NCBI GenBank assembly: GCA_017442315.1
Contig: JAFRZX010000165.1
Span: 62,001-126,000 of the forward strand
Source: Bacteroidales bacterium
GTDB lineage: Bacteria > Bacteroidota > Bacteroidia > Bacteroidales > UBA932
Direction of reading: 5' to 3'
Length of the DNA stretch: 64,000 bases
Shown piece by piece: positions 1 through 9,828 of the stretch. Position 1 is the first letter of the stretch; each line of letters starts with the position of its first letter. Below the pieces are notes generated by a model. It was not told the DNA's origin. It ran no database searches and worked only from the letters and a program-made list of their open reading frames with translations. A program made the position numbers and the translations under genes.

Positions 1-857
1 AGAATGGAAGCGGACTTGAAGAAATGGCTCAGGCATCAGCTCCGGAACCGTTCTTCTCAGTGGAGATACCTCCGCTTATGGGAATCATGACCGCCCTGGT
101 ACTGGCTTTCACAATTGGTTTAGGCTTGGCATCCACACGCAACGAGACCTTGTCCGAGGTTGCACACGGATTTGAAGATATAGTTGTAAAGTGCATAAGA
201 ACCGCCATACTGCCGCTACTACCGCTGTATATATTCGGCATATTCCTCAACATGACATATGTCGGACAGGTCTTTTCAATCCTGACAGTCTTTATCAAGA
301 TTATCGGAATCATCTTCCTTATACATATAGGCATATTGCTGCTGCAGTTCTGCATTGCAGGCGTTATTTCAGGAAATAATCCTTTCAAGATGCTCTGGAC
401 AATGATGCCGGCCTATTTTACAGCATTGGGAACGCAGTCATCGGCGGCAACCATCCCTGTCACCTTGGAGCAGACACGCAGAAACGGTGTATCTGAAGAC
501 GTAGCAGGATTCGTCATCCCTCTATGCGCTACCATCCATATGTCCGGAAGCATATTGAAGATCGTAGCATGCGCCCTTGCCCTCATGATAATGAACGATA
601 TGCCATATGATGCAGGCATGTTCATAGGATTCATATGCATGCTGGGAATCACCATGGTCGCCGCACCTGGAGTTCCAGGAGGAGCCATAATGGCAGCTCT
701 CGGACTCCTGCAGTCGATGCTGGGATTCGATGCTGAAGCACAGGCACTGATGATAGCCCTGTACATTGCAATGGACAGTTTCGGAACAGCATGCAACGTC
801 ACAGGAGACGGTGCGATTGCTGTCATTATAGATAAAGTCACACATAACGACAGATAG
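1..857 (+). CDS. Dicarboxylate/amino-acid:cation symporter (DAACS family), C-terminal part
   Basis: The 5' end lies outside the window; the frame is already open at base 3, so the first Met at base 24 is internal. The visible part is the C-terminal two thirds of an SLC1/GltP/DctA-type secondary transporter. It shows the serine-rich hairpin (QSSAATIP), the following segment (VIPLCATIHMSGS) and the last substrate/cation-binding helix (DSFGTACNVTGDGA). These proteins import dicarboxylates or acidic or neutral amino acids with Na+ or H+ across the inner membrane. The substrate cannot be read from this fragment. The next gene starts 4 nt later, which suggests co-transcription. Confidence 0.9.
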   Translation, partial: NGSGLEEMAQASAPEPFFSVEIPPLMGIMTALVLAFTIGLGLASTRNETLSEVAHGFEDIVVKCIRTAILPLLPLYIFGIFLNMTYVGQVFSILTVFIKIIGIIFLIHIGILLLQFCIAGVISGNNPFKMLWTMMPAYFTALGTQSSAATIPVTLEQTRRNGVSEDVAGFVIPLCATIHMSGSILKIVACALALMIMNDMPYDAGMFIGFICMLGITMVAAPGVPGGAIMAALGLLQSMLGFDAEAQALMIALYIAMDSFGTACNVTGDGAIAVIIDKVTHNDR

Positions 858-861
858 GAAA

Positions 862-1704
862 ATGGATACGATATTACTGAACAACGGCATCAGGATGCCA
901 TTATTGGGATACGGAGTCTTCAAGGTGGATCCTAAAGAATGCGAAAGATGCGTCGCTGATGCACTCCGCACCGGATACAAAATGATAGATACTGCTCAAT
1001 TCTACGCCAATGAAGAAGGAGTTGGCAAGGCAGTGATGGAAAGCGGAATAAACAGGGAAGACCTTTTCATCGTCACAAAGGTCTGGATCAGCAACAGCGG
1101 TGATGCAAAAGCCTGTTCATCAATCGAGGAAAGCCTGAAGAAGCTTAGGACAGATTATGTTGACCTTCTTCTTGTGCATCAGCCCTATGGTGATTACTAT
1201 GGCACCTACAGGGCGCTTGAAAAAGCTCTGGAATCAGGTAAGACAAGGGCTATCGGATTGAGCAATTTCTATAATGACAGATTCTGTGACCTTACGCAGC
1301 ACTGCAACATCATCCCGGCAATAAATCAGCTGGAGACCAACATATTCAGCCAGCAGACAGAAATGCGCTCTCTGATGAGTACAACAGGAACAAGCCTGAT
1401 GGCATGGGGACCTATGGCACAGGGAAAAGATGCATTCTTCAGCAATGACATTCTTCTGAAGATAGGAAAGAAACATGGAAAGACTCCATCACAGATAGGT
1501 CTTCGCTTTCTTGTGCAGCAAGGGATTCCTGCTATTCCCAAGACGACAGACCCGGCAAGAATGGCAGAGAACATGGATATCTTCGACTTCACTCTTGACG
1601 ATGAAGACATGCATACACTCACCAGCATGAACATTCATGACCAGGGAACGAGATCATACACGGATCCAGCATATGCACATAGGATAATCAGTCAGAAGAT
1701 CTGA
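862..1704 (+). CDS. Aldo/keto reductase
   Basis: A 280-aa NAD(P)H-dependent oxidoreductase with a TIM-barrel fold. The catalytic tetrad is complete: D43 and Y48 (IDTAQFY), K73 (VTKVW) and H106 (LVHQP). The family motif GLSNF follows. The length is normal for 2,5-diketo-gluconate-reductase-like bacterial enzymes, which reduce small aldehydes or ketones in the cytosol; the substrate is not predictable. It starts 4 nt after the symporter and its stop codon directly abuts the stop of the convergent GntR-type gene, with no terminator between them. Confidence 0.92.
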   Translation: MDTILLNNGIRMPLLGYGVFKVDPKECERCVADALRTGYKMIDTAQFYANEEGVGKAVMESGINREDLFIVTKVWISNSGDAKACSSIEESLKKLRTDYVDLLLVHQPYGDYYGTYRALEKALESGKTRAIGLSNFYNDRFCDLTQHCNIIPAINQLETNIFSQQTEMRSLMSTTGTSLMAWGPMAQGKDAFFSNDILLKIGKKHGKTPSQIGLRFLVQQGIPAIPKTTDPARMAENMDIFDFTLDDEDMHTLTSMNIHDQGTRSYTDPAYAHRIISQKI

Positions 1705-2748
1705 TCAGAAAGTACCTCTCCGGATAAGATTGAAAGGGCATCTTACCTTATCCGGAGTCTTCTCCATTATCATCTGCGCTGCAATTCTTCCCATCTGCTC
1801 GAAGTCAGTCGATGCTGCTGTCAGACCATTGAATATGATTTCATTGAGAGGAAAGTCATTGTATGAGATGACACTGACGTCCTTGCCGATTTCCAGACCG
1901 AGTTCCCTGGCATTTCTGGCCAAAGACAGAAGTCCTGTTTCAAGCTGGGAACTTAAAATAAGATACACCTCGTTTCTCCTGAGATTATCCCTGCTGATAT
2001 CATTGCTGAACTCAACGTTTATTCCGTTTGCAGTACAGAACTTTCCTACAGAGGCACTGATTATGCTTCCGTACAGACTGCTCGAAAGAGTAATGACATT
2101 CAGACGTGCAAACTTTTTCAGTTCAGAGGATACCGCTGACAGACAGTCAGTAATATCGTTCTCAAAATCCTGATACACAACACCATAATTCCCTGACAGC
2201 TCCGGAACATTTCTGTCGACCAGTATGAGTTTTCTGTTAGGAAGACGTTTGAGAAGTCTGAGCATACGTTTCTGAGATGACTGATCAAGGGGGAAATGAG
2301 GTGCCACGACATAATAGTCATAATTGTCGAGTGCTTCATCAATGAATAGTTCAAATACGTCAAGGCTCTGATTGTGGATACGTATGGTAACTTCCGCATG
2401 TTCACCGATCTCCGACATGAATGAATTATACAGTACCTGCTTGTTGGAACTGAACTTGTCGAAGAGAAGGAGTATCCTTGCCCTCCTGTCATCACCGACC
2501 TTGCAGACATAGAATCCCTTTCCCTGGCGAGGTTCTATCACACCCTTGTCACGTAGGATCGAATATGCCTTCTTTATGGTCTCCTTTGAAATATCCAGTT
2601 CTGCAGATAGTTCATTCATCGACGGCAACAGGAATCCCGGAGCATATTCACCAGAAATGATCTTCTGTTCGATCTGGGATACAACCTGCTTATATATCGG
2701 CAGTCCGATGTCTGAATTTATATAATAATTACCGTTCATGCCCATCAA
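1705..2748 (-). CDS. GntR-type regulator with a LacI/periplasmic-binding-like sensor (AraR-like architecture)
   Basis: A 347-aa cytosolic transcription factor. Residues about 13-80 are a winged helix of the GntR family (LPIYKQVVSQIEQ, then LSAELDISKETIKKAY and a GKGFYV wing). Residues about 88-347 resemble the type-1 periplasmic-binding fold of LacI/GalR sensors, with an ISYNDFPL stretch near the end. This pairing is the architecture of Bacillus AraR, a sugar-relieved repressor. It is divergent from the MFS-isomerase-PMI-kinase operon and is its likely regulator. Met1 and Met4 are both possible starts. The effector is presumably a sugar or sugar phosphate (inference). Confidence 0.85.
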   Translation of the reverse strand: MMGMNGNYYINSDIGLPIYKQVVSQIEQKIISGEYAPGFLLPSMNELSAELDISKETIKKAYSILRDKGVIEPRQGKGFYVCKVGDDRRARILLLFDKFSSNKQVLYNSFMSEIGEHAEVTIRIHNQSLDVFELFIDEALDNYDYYVVAPHFPLDQSSQKRMLRLLKRLPNRKLILVDRNVPELSGNYGVVYQDFENDITDCLSAVSSELKKFARLNVITLSSSLYGSIISASVGKFCTANGINVEFSNDISRDNLRRNEVYLILSSQLETGLLSLARNARELGLEIGKDVSVISYNDFPLNEIIFNGLTAASTDFEQMGRIAAQMIMEKTPDKVRCPFNLIRRGTF

Positions 2749-2752
2749 GTGC

Positions 2753-2781
2753 TTGATTTCTGAAAAAAATGTCTACATTTG
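2753..2781 (+). promoter_or_regulatory. Bacteroidota-type promoter of the sugar operon
   Basis: TTG at 2753-2755, 18 nt, then TACATTTG at 2774-2781 fits the -33/-7 pattern of Bacteroidota primary-sigma promoters. It would start transcription near 2788, about 75 nt before the MFS start codon. A short inverted repeat, CAACA-N4-TGTTG at 2794-2807, lies just after the expected start and could be an operator for the divergent GntR-type regulator. It is short and could be chance. Confidence 0.6.
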
Positions 2782-2863
2782 CACCACACTAGACAACACC
2801 TATGTTGGTGCATGGGTACAAAATTACAAAAACCATCAGATTTAACATAACACAAGACTAAAA

Positions 2864-4132
2864 ATGACGGACAAAAACACAAAAATGAACGGATGGTACA
2901 AGTGGGAAGTACTTCTTTTGCTATGGATGGCCTACCTGCTCAATCAGGCGGACAGGCAGGTATTCAACACTGTCCTCCCTGCCATAAGGGATACCCTCTC
3001 GCTTACAGATACATCCATCGGACTGATAGCTACCATCTTCAATCTATGCTATGCTGTAATGGTTCCACTTGGAGGATTGGCAGGTGATCTTTTCAGCCGC
3101 AAATGGGTGACGACGGTAAGCATCCTGTTCTGGAGTATAGCGACAATGTTCACCGGGCTGGCGACAGGAGTCATCATGCTGATTCTGCTGCGTAGCGTTG
3201 CGACTGGAGGAGGAGAGGCATTCTTCGGACCCGCGAACTATTCATTGCTAGGACAATATCATAAGGAAACACGTGCACGAGCGATGTCGATACACCAGAC
3301 TGCATATTATATAGGAGTCATTCTGGCAGGATGGCTGGCAGGCTACATTGCTGACAGACTGGGATGGCAGTATTCCTTTATAATATTCGGAGCAGCCGGG
3401 ATAATATGGGGCGTAGTCATGGCCATAAGACTCAAAGACAGGAAGAATGAAGAACAATCAACAGAAAATCGATGTGCTGACAATGAAAAGATAGGTATAT
3501 TCGACGGTTTCAAGACCGTATTCAGCACACCGACAGCATTGATGCTCACAATAGGCTTCAGCGGTCTGATCTTCGTCATTACAGGATTCATGACGTGGAT
3601 TCCGGCATTCCTCCAGGAAGAATTCGGTCAGAGTCAGGCTGCAGCAGGATTCAACTCGATGTTCTATACATATGCAGCAGCCTTTGCCGGTGTACTTCTG
3701 GCCGGTTCACTCTCAGACAGACTAGCATCAAGAAGCAACAAATCCAGGATGATTTTACAGGCACTCGGACTGATAGCCGGCGCAGTATTCCTCTTCATCA
3801 TGGGAGAGAGCAGGACGATATGGGTACTTTACCTATGCTTTGCCGGATGGGGATTCTTCAGAGCATTCTTTGATGCAAACACCTATACCATATTATATGA
3901 CGTCACTCCCCCAAGGCTTCATGCCTCATGTTCAAGCGCCATGATAACAACAGGATTTGCAGTAGGAGCCCTCGCTCCAGTGGTCCTGGGGGCAATGAAG
4001 GAAAGCCTTGGAAGCCTGACATCCACATTCCCTGTATTGGGAGCAATATGGGTAGTCTGCGGAATACTTATGATCATAGTGAGCCGCACAAGCTACCAGA
4101 AAGATTATGACAGAATCAACAAGACAAGATAA
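2864..4132 (+). CDS. MFS transporter, sugar/sugar-acid type
   Basis: A 422-aa inner-membrane protein with about 12 hydrophobic helices. Motif A is in the first cytoplasmic loop (GGLAGDLFSRKW, about residues 71-82), with a related copy in the second half (AGSLSDRLASRS). The charged stretch around residues 190-220 is the usual central loop between the two six-helix bundles. It resembles anion:cation symporter or sugar-phosphate-antiporter members that carry hexuronates, galactonate or related sugars by H+ symport. Its stop overlaps the next start by one base (TAATG), so it is translationally coupled to the isomerase and is the likely importer for this pathway. Confidence 0.88.
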   Translation: MTDKNTKMNGWYKWEVLLLLWMAYLLNQADRQVFNTVLPAIRDTLSLTDTSIGLIATIFNLCYAVMVPLGGLAGDLFSRKWVTTVSILFWSIATMFTGLATGVIMLILLRSVATGGGEAFFGPANYSLLGQYHKETRARAMSIHQTAYYIGVILAGWLAGYIADRLGWQYSFIIFGAAGIIWGVVMAIRLKDRKNEEQSTENRCADNEKIGIFDGFKTVFSTPTALMLTIGFSGLIFVITGFMTWIPAFLQEEFGQSQAAAGFNSMFYTYAAAFAGVLLAGSLSDRLASRSNKSRMILQALGLIAGAVFLFIMGESRTIWVLYLCFAGWGFFRAFFDANTYTILYDVTPPRLHASCSSAMITTGFAVGALAPVVLGAMKESLGSLTSTFPVLGAIWVVCGILMIIVSRTSYQKDYDRINKTR

Positions 4133-5595
4133 TGAAAGCTGAATGCAAGACAAGGAAGCCTAAAGCAGGATTGCTGCTCATCGCTTCTCCAAGGTTCAAG
4201 AACCTCAATGGTCCGAAACGTGGAACGTACGGAGAAAGAAAGGAAAAGGCTGTCAGGGAAATCATGGAATCGATGGATTTCCTGGATCTGGTCTATCCTG
4301 GAATAACTTATGAAAGGGAAGATGCTGAAAAGGCAATGGACCTGTTCTATGCTGAAAAGGTTGACTTCATTTATGCGGAATTCCTTTCGTGGAGCGAAGA
4401 CTTCGCTTGGATAAGATTCCTTCGCGACTGTCCGGACATACCGATCATTTTCTGTAATGTAGCAAAGAATGAGATGACTTTCGAGACTACTCTGGACGAG
4501 GATGATTTCGTGGATTACCTGTGTGCAGGAACTCTTGTCGGCTCTCTCGAAGGCTCTGGAAGCATCAGGAGAGTACCCCGCAGGAACGTCAAGACAATAA
4601 TGGGCACACGCGGGCAGGTCACTGAAAAGCTCCGCACATATGCTAATGCAGCAAGGACACGTTCCATCCTGCGCAAATCTACAGTGGGTCTGATGGCGAA
4701 CATGAACGAAGCTATGTGGAGCACATATATTGACAATTACGACCTGTTCACAAAAATAGGTCCCGAAATCCACTATCTGCCTTACAGCGACTACGGAAGA
4801 GAGATAGACAACCTCACAGATGATGAGGTCAAGGCATATGCCGACGGACTTGCCGGGCGCTATGAAATGATGAGTGACGTTGAATACGATAAATTCATCG
4901 GATGTGTAAAGGCAACTCTAGGAATACGGAAACTGGCTGAAAAGAACGATATCGACTGCTATGTATACAACGATATCGATCAGGCCACATTCAGGACTGC
5001 CGGATGCCGTGCAGGTTTCTATCCGCAGTGGTTCAATGAGAATGTCAGTGTCCTCGTACCGGAAGCAGACATCGGTGCAGGAATCATCACATACATCCTG
5101 AAGCTGCTTAGCGGAAAGAATGTAAACTTCATCGAACCTTTCCACATAGAGGATAAATTCGGAACATTTGCCGGAGGCCATGCCGGACCTAATGATCACA
5201 ATGACCCGATGTGGCAGAAGAATGTTGTCATCTCACGTGATGTACGCTTCGCTAAGACAAGCTGGAAATATGCCGGAGCGCCTTTCGCATGGTACCGCTT
5301 CAGCCCTGGAATGAAGACTGTTGCCGGTCTGTTTGAAGAAGACGGCAAGTATAAGCTGATTACATTCATGGCGGAAAGTCTTTCGGAAAAAGACACTCCT
5401 CAAAGCGAAAGGAAGCATCTGCTTGCCACATACAGTCATTCCATTTTCAAACCGGTGGTCCCAGTGAAGGAACTATGGGAAAAGATTCTTCGCATAGGAG
5501 CTACCCAACATTACGCAATTGTGGACGGCGACTACAGGAAGGAGCTTGAAGACCTGGCCGAGATGATGGGATTCGAATTCTACAGCATCAAATAA
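4132..5595 (+). CDS. L-fucose/L-arabinose isomerase-superfamily protein
   Basis: A 487-aa cytosolic protein with the two-part layout of FucI/AraA aldose-ketose isomerases. The C-terminal half carries the metal-ligand pattern of the superfamily: E311 (PEADIG), D341 (FHIED) and H350 (GGHAG), with LLSGK between the first two as in both families. The rest is only distantly like either enzyme, so the sugar cannot be assigned. It lies in an operon with an MFS importer, a PMI-like protein and a ROK kinase, consistent with isomerisation of an imported monosaccharide. Its stop codon lies in the first copy of the 36-bp duplication described next. Confidence 0.75.
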   Translation: MKAECKTRKPKAGLLLIASPRFKNLNGPKRGTYGERKEKAVREIMESMDFLDLVYPGITYEREDAEKAMDLFYAEKVDFIYAEFLSWSEDFAWIRFLRDCPDIPIIFCNVAKNEMTFETTLDEDDFVDYLCAGTLVGSLEGSGSIRRVPRRNVKTIMGTRGQVTEKLRTYANAARTRSILRKSTVGLMANMNEAMWSTYIDNYDLFTKIGPEIHYLPYSDYGREIDNLTDDEVKAYADGLAGRYEMMSDVEYDKFIGCVKATLGIRKLAEKNDIDCYVYNDIDQATFRTAGCRAGFYPQWFNENVSVLVPEADIGAGIITYILKLLSGKNVNFIEPFHIEDKFGTFAGGHAGPNDHNDPMWQKNVVISRDVRFAKTSWKYAGAPFAWYRFSPGMKTVAGLFEEDGKYKLITFMAESLSEKDTPQSERKHLLATYSHSIFKPVVPVKELWEKILRIGATQHYAIVDGDYRKELEDLAEMMGFEFYSIK

Positions 5596-5784
5596 ACGAT
5601 TTAATAACAAATAAATATCAAAGACTAAGTCGGCAAAGCCGACCCGGTTCTTCTGAACCGGAGTCCCTCCCCGGGGGAGGGATTTAGGGTGGGTCCTCGT
5701 TAAAAACTCATTGTCTGAACAGACATGGGTGATTAGCGAACCAGCTATAAATAAACGATTTAATAACAAATAAACATCACAGAC
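5590..5784 (+). repeat. Small repetitive-element insertion flanked by a 36-bp direct duplication
   Basis: Bases 5590-5625 and 5749-5784 are direct copies with 34 of 36 identical. Each begins with the stop-codon region of the isomerase and ends just before CAGACAATGAG-like sequence. Between them are three compact hairpins: GTCGGC-AAA-GCCGAC, CCGGTTC-TTCT-GAACCGG and CCCTCCCC-GGGGGAGGG, the last followed by a GGGTGGGTCC-type tail typical of intergenic repeats in Bacteroidota. There is no coding capacity. The segment also holds AAAACTCATTGTCTG at 5703-5717, an exact 15-bp inverted copy of 5780-5794, which covers the start codon of the next gene. Confidence 0.75.
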
Positions 5785-5785
5785 A

Positions 5786-7657
5786 ATGAGTTTTATGTAC
5801 AACCCGTTTCCGTTTGATGATCCGAAGCCGATCAACAGACCGAAACTTTCAGAAGAGACAATCAGATCAGTAGTGACAGGCGGTACGCCGAATGTAGCAA
5901 AGAAATTCATAGCGGATATCGCTGACAGGATAAAGTCGGAAGGAGTCATCGTCGGTATCGACGGATATACGACAGCCAACTGGAAACAGTTCGTTGACCT
6001 GCTTGCAAGAGAATGCATTATAAACGGCTTTGAATTCGAGGCGGCAGACTCCATGCAGGCCGTCCTCAAAAGTGGCAGGGAAATCGACGAAATGATTGAT
6101 TCACGGCTGATCTGGGACACAGAAATCGACCCTACCCTCCTCTATGGTAAACTTTACCACGGCGGCTACATAGGACTTTTCGATAAAGCGAAGGTCGCAG
6201 ACTTCCAGAAGGCTGTTCCTGCAAAGAAAGCAGCAGGCAAGCTCGTTGTTGTTGCAGGATATGGCTGTATGATTCCGGAACTTCGCGACATGTATGACGT
6301 GAAGTGCTGGTTTGACCTTACTCCAATGAGGACCATCCTTCGCATCAGGAACGGCGAATACGCAAACATCGGAAAGGAGCGTCCTGACATCATCAACCGC
6401 ACTATCCGCCGCTGCTACTACTGCGACTTCGAGTGTGCCGTACAGCTCAGAAAAGAGCTGTGGAAGAACAATGTTCCTGACTATTTCTTCCTCGACAATA
6501 CTCCTGGAAAGCTCCAGATGATGCCATTCAGCTCATTTGCTGACATATGCGCACAGCTCGTCAAATATCCGTTCCGTACAAAGCCTTGCTATCTGGAAGG
6601 AGTATGGGGAGGCTCATACATCAAGAAGCAGCGCAACCTTCCTAAGGAAATGAGGAACTGCGCATGGGTGTTCGACTTCATACCTATGGAGGTCAGCCTA
6701 CTTATCGAAGTCGGTGAGGAGCAACTCGACATCAACTACTGCTCATTCGTACACAAGGAAGGCGTGAACCTCATGGGTGAAAAGTGCGTGGACAAATATC
6801 AGGGATACTTCCCTATCCGCTTCAACTGGGACGACTCATATCACTCTACCGGTAACATGTCGGTACAGTGCCACTCCGATGGAAAATTCAACATCGAGAA
6901 CTATGATGAGTTCGGCCGTCAGGACGAGAGCTACTATGTTGTAGTTACAGGCCACGAGGCAAAGACATTCATCGGATTCCGCGACGATGCCGACATTCCT
7001 CAGTTCTTCAAGGAAATAGAGGATGCTGATACCAAGCAGATTCCATGCGACTACATGAAATATGTAAGCTATGAGCCTTCTGTACCAGGCCTTCAGGTCA
7101 TGCTTCCTGCAGGAACCATCCACTCAAGCGGACGCAACCAGGTGATTCTCGAAATCGGTTCACTAACCATCGGTTCATATACCTATAAGATGTACGACTA
7201 TCTCCGCCTCGATTTTGACGGCAAACAGCGTCCAATCCACACATATCTCGGTGAAAAATGCGTAAACCAGGACAGAAGGTATTCCGTAATCCATGATCCT
7301 GAGAGCAAGGACTATATCGTTCAGAAGCCACGTCTTGACGCAAAGGGAAAAGGCTGGGAAGAATATATCCTCGGTGAAAATCCTCAGATGTATATCTCGC
7401 TCCGCCGTCTTGAGTTTGAAAAGGTATGCGAACAGGATACAAGGAACGAAAAGTTCCACGTACTCACCCTTGTAGACGGGGACAAAGTACGCATCCGCAG
7501 CGTAGAACACCCTGAACGCTATTTCGACATGGATTTCATGGAAATTGTATGCGTTCCTGCAGACATGGGAAGATATGTTGTCGAGAATCTCGGCAAGGAG
7601 CCTGTACGCGTACACAAGACCACGCTTCGTGAAGGATTTGAGAATGACGAGAAATAG
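5786..7657 (+). CDS. Large mannose-6-phosphate isomerase-like (cupin) protein with a degenerate kinase-like N-terminus
   Basis: A 623-aa protein. Residues about 265-490 match class I phosphomannose isomerase: EGVWGG; zinc ligands Q361 and H363 (QCHSD), E381 (DESYY) and H446 (AGTIH); and the catalytic-arginine region (YDYLRLDFDGK-RPIH). Class I PMIs interconvert mannose-6-P and fructose-6-P. Residues about 1-230 look like a uridine-kinase-type P-loop domain whose phosphate loop is lost (GIDGYTTANW in place of GxxGxGKT). A further domain of about 130 residues follows the PMI core. The isomerase chemistry is likely; the true sugar is unknown. Its 3' end overlaps the ROK kinase by 14 nt. Confidence 0.75.
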   Translation: MSFMYNPFPFDDPKPINRPKLSEETIRSVVTGGTPNVAKKFIADIADRIKSEGVIVGIDGYTTANWKQFVDLLARECIINGFEFEAADSMQAVLKSGREIDEMIDSRLIWDTEIDPTLLYGKLYHGGYIGLFDKAKVADFQKAVPAKKAAGKLVVVAGYGCMIPELRDMYDVKCWFDLTPMRTILRIRNGEYANIGKERPDIINRTIRRCYYCDFECAVQLRKELWKNNVPDYFFLDNTPGKLQMMPFSSFADICAQLVKYPFRTKPCYLEGVWGGSYIKKQRNLPKEMRNCAWVFDFIPMEVSLLIEVGEEQLDINYCSFVHKEGVNLMGEKCVDKYQGYFPIRFNWDDSYHSTGNMSVQCHSDGKFNIENYDEFGRQDESYYVVVTGHEAKTFIGFRDDADIPQFFKEIEDADTKQIPCDYMKYVSYEPSVPGLQVMLPAGTIHSSGRNQVILEIGSLTIGSYTYKMYDYLRLDFDGKQRPIHTYLGEKCVNQDRRYSVIHDPESKDYIVQKPRLDAKGKGWEEYILGENPQMYISLRRLEFEKVCEQDTRNEKFHVLTLVDGDKVRIRSVEHPERYFDMDFMEIVCVPADMGRYVVENLGKEPVRVHKTTLREGFENDEK

Positions 7658-8549
7658 TGCATACATTGTAATGGACGTCGGAGGGACTTTCATAAAGTCC
7701 GGAATAATGTCAGCAGACGGCTGTCTTCTGGACGGCTGCCAGCAGTCTGTCAGAATCAATTCCGACGGCACTGAAGCAGAAATATGCAATTCCCTGACCT
7801 CTGCGGTAAGTCAGGGAATTGCTCTATGCAGATATTACGGATATTCGCCTGCAGGTGTCGGCATATGTATGCCTGGACCGTTCCACTACAACGCAGGAAT
7901 CTCTCAAATGGAGCATAAGTTCGCTTCAATCAAGAACATACCCTTGAAGAATGTTATTGCTGAAGCACTTGACGGACTTGATATACCTGTCGTATTCGGG
8001 CATGATGTCAACACACAGCTCTATGGAGAAATGTGCGGAGGAAACGCAAAAGGGTTTGACAATGTATGTCTGGTGTCACTCGGCACAGGACTTGGATTTG
8101 CGATGGCAGCAGAAGGTAAAGTACTTCAGACAACCACCGGTTCTCCTCTGATAAGCATATGGAATCTCCCATACAATGGAGGTATTCTGGAAGACTACGC
8201 GTCAAAGCGCGGATTCTACAATATCTGGGAGAAGGTTACAGGCTACAGACCTCCACAAGAGATGACAGTTGCGGAAATGGGACGCATGGCACGGGAAGGA
8301 GACGAGACATCGCTTGAAGTATTCAGAAGGGTCGGTGAATTCATCGGCATCCAAATCAAGGACAAGCTCAAGCAGTATAGGATCAGATGCCTTCTTTTCG
8401 GAGGTCAGATATCGAGATCATTCTTGTTCATGGAGGATGCCATAAGAAAGGAATTATCTGACATCGAAGGACTTACGATAACAACCGTATCGGATTTCAG
8501 CAATGCTGCATTCAAAGGGCTCAAGGCTATGCTGGAAGAGGCTGAATAG
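7644..8549 (+). CDS. ROK-family sugar kinase or kinase-like protein
   Basis: A 301-aa protein with the ROK phosphate-1 motif MDVGGTFIKSG near the N-terminus, a GICMPGPF stretch, FGHDVN (catalytic Asp region) and SLGTGLGFA (phosphate-2). The zinc motif of most ROK kinases (HxxxG-CxCGxxGC) is absent, which places it with the zinc-free minority. The start at 7644 is chosen because the glycine motif follows within 15 residues; it overlaps the PMI-like gene by 14 nt. It probably phosphorylates the monosaccharide handled by this operon. No helix-turn-helix precedes it, so it is not an NagC-type repressor. Confidence 0.85.
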   Translation: MTRNSAYIVMDVGGTFIKSGIMSADGCLLDGCQQSVRINSDGTEAEICNSLTSAVSQGIALCRYYGYSPAGVGICMPGPFHYNAGISQMEHKFASIKNIPLKNVIAEALDGLDIPVVFGHDVNTQLYGEMCGGNAKGFDNVCLVSLGTGLGFAMAAEGKVLQTTTGSPLISIWNLPYNGGILEDYASKRGFYNIWEKVTGYRPPQEMTVAEMGRMAREGDETSLEVFRRVGEFIGIQIKDKLKQYRIRCLLFGGQISRSFLFMEDAIRKELSDIEGLTITTVSDFSNAAFKGLKAMLEEAE

Positions 8550-8568
8550 TCTCTTCCTCTTTTTTTTG
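8534..8568 (+). terminator. Rho-independent terminator straddling the ROK stop codon
   Basis: Arms GGAAGAG (8534-8540) and CTCTTCC (8551-8557) flank the TAG stop at 8547-8549 and are followed by a run of eight T. It ends the sugar operon; the last codons of the kinase form half of the stem. Confidence 0.8.
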
Positions 8569-8608
8569 CAAAACCGGAAACAAATCTCTACATTGCAGAA
8601 ACTATTGA

Positions 8609-9826
<1,218 letters not shown>

Positions 9827-9828
9827 TC

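Noticed and set aside
5590-5784. Possible insertion sequence
   Set aside because: No transposase frame and no paired terminal repeats; only about 120 bp between the duplicated arms, so it is a small non-autonomous repeat at most.
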